From: Catenuloplanes niger
GTDB taxonomy: Bacteria; Actinomycetota; Actinomycetes; Mycobacteriales; Micromonosporaceae
Length of the DNA: 64,000 nucleotides
Reading direction: 5' to 3'
Assembly (NCBI RefSeq): GCF_031458255.1
Contig: NZ_JAVDYC010000001.1
Coordinates: 8,976,501-9,040,500, forward strand
This document shows positions 63,247-64,000 of the stretch, one piece after another (within the stretch, counting starts at the first letter, position 1; the number at the start of each line of letters is the position of its first letter). The notes under the pieces are model-generated. The model ran no database searches and was not told the DNA's origin. It saw only the letters and a program-made list of their open reading frames with translations. A program made the position numbers and the translations under genes.

Positions 63247-64000
63247 ATGGCGCACAACAACCCCAGCCTCGCCCCGGGTACGGGACGGAGCAGCACGATG
63301 CTGGTGCTCTACCTGTCGCTCGGCGGCCTGGCGTTCGCGGTCCTCCAGTCGCTGGTCGCACCCGCGATGCCGACCATCGCCCGCGACCTCGGCGTCGGCA
63401 CCGGCGACATCAGCTGGATCCTCACGGCGTACCTGCTGGCCGCGTCGGTCCTGACCCCGATCCTGGGCCGGCTCGGTGACATGGTCGGCAAACGCCGCGT
63501 CCTGATCGGCGTGCTCGCCACGCTCGCCGCCGGCACGCTGCTGGCCGCGCTCGCCCCGAACCTGACCGTGCTGATCGTCGCCCGGGTGCTGCAGGGCGCG
63601 GCCGGCGCGGTGATGCCGCTGTCGATCGGCATCGTCCGCGACGAACTGCCCCGGGACCGGGTCGGCGTCACCATCGGACTGCTGTCGGCGATCTTCGGCA
63701 TCGGCGCCGGTGTCGGCATCGTGGCCGCCGGCCCGATCGTGGAGAACCTGTCCTGGCACTGGCTGTTCTGGCTGCCGCTGACGCTGGTCGTCGTGGCGCT
63801 GCTCGGCGCGATCTTCGGTATGCCGGACTCCGCGGTCCGCAAGCCCGGCCGCCTCGACGTGCTCGGCGCCGGCATCCTGTCGGTGTCGCTGGTCGCGCTG
63901 CTGCTGGCGATCAGCAAGGGCCAGTCCTGGGGCTGGGCCTCGGCGAACACGATCGGCCTGCTCGCGCTCGGCGTCGTCGCGCTGGCCGTCTTCGTCGCCG
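63247..64000 (+). CDS. MFS drug exporter (DHA2/EmrB-QacA type), cut by the window edge
   Basis: The first 251 residues of a 14-helix exporter are visible from ATG 63247. Motif A is GRLGDMVGKRRV, and QGAAGAVMPLSIGIVRDELP followed by GIGAGVGIVAAGPIVE (motif C) marks a proton-drug antiporter of the DHA2 family. A FKxxPD-like break and further helices up to the edge are normal. Controlled probably by the divergent TetR gene. The substrate is unknown; the C-terminal half lies outside the window. Confidence 0.92.
   Translation, partial: MAHNNPSLAPGTGRSSTMLVLYLSLGGLAFAVLQSLVAPAMPTIARDLGVGTGDISWILTAYLLAASVLTPILGRLGDMVGKRRVLIGVLATLAAGTLLAALAPNLTVLIVARVLQGAAGAVMPLSIGIVRDELPRDRVGVTIGLLSAIFGIGAGVGIVAAGPIVENLSWHWLFWLPLTLVVVALLGAIFGMPDSAVRKPGRLDVLGAGILSVSLVALLLAISKGQSWGWASANTIGLLALGVVALAVFVA

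Overview
The window is about 64 kb of very GC-rich DNA. It carries actinobacterial gene families, many GTG starts, GTGA/ATGA operon overlaps and some leaderless-looking starts. I infer a filamentous actinomycete of the Micromonosporaceae type (Actinoplanes/Catenuloplanes-like). This rests on family content (DUF5996, DUF4259, DUF4240, HEAT/LRV proteins, azt zinc locus, WS/DGAT, tandem Usp), not on a search. I see no rRNA, tRNA, CRISPR array, prophage or intact insertion sequence.

1-17 kb is a stress/redox island: a truncated tandem universal stress protein, a WS/DGAT-type acyltransferase, a secreted beta-propeller, a permease-thioredoxin pair, a persulfide/sulfite operon (rhodanese, MBL-rhodanese, TauE) divergent from a CstR-like repressor, a DUF2202 protein, a degenerate 2-oxoacid oxidoreductase gamma-like protein, OsmC, a DrrAB-like ABC exporter, an SPFH protein and a second Usp. 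Near-palindromic 14-mers of the form GGGAC-N4-GNCCC, resembling DosR/DevR boxes, lie upstream of most of these units. Three ATACCCC/GGGGTAT operators sit between the rhodanese and CstR-like genes. Remnants of two-component systems lie in the same region.

17-36 kb is a patchwork of single genes: HEAT/LRV repeat proteins, small hypothetical proteins, HAD phosphatase, LysR/DoxX pair, phosphotransferase, RidA-like protein, a frameshifted FprA-type ferredoxin reductase, DUF5996, PlsC-like acyltransferase, methyltransferase, VOC protein, alpha/beta hydrolase and ECF sigma factor.

36-52 kb holds a secreted epoxide-hydrolase-like protein, an aldo/keto reductase divergent from a TetR regulator, an OmpR-type two-component system beside a wrecked MMPL gene, a quinone-oxidoreductase-like gene, a second DrrAB-like exporter, a GNAT gene coupled to a variant CDGSH protein, an MFS exporter, a large AAA-type regulator and an SRPBCC-SDR operon.

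52-64 kb contains a zinc uptake locus (aztA divergent from aztB-aztD-aztC, then a second aztD-like gene) with two Zur-like boxes. It is followed by a 1590-residue secreted YD/RHS protein with a small membrane protein right behind it, and a TetR regulator divergent from an MFS exporter that runs off the right edge. Convergent genes are often separated by long perfect hairpins that look like bidirectional terminators.
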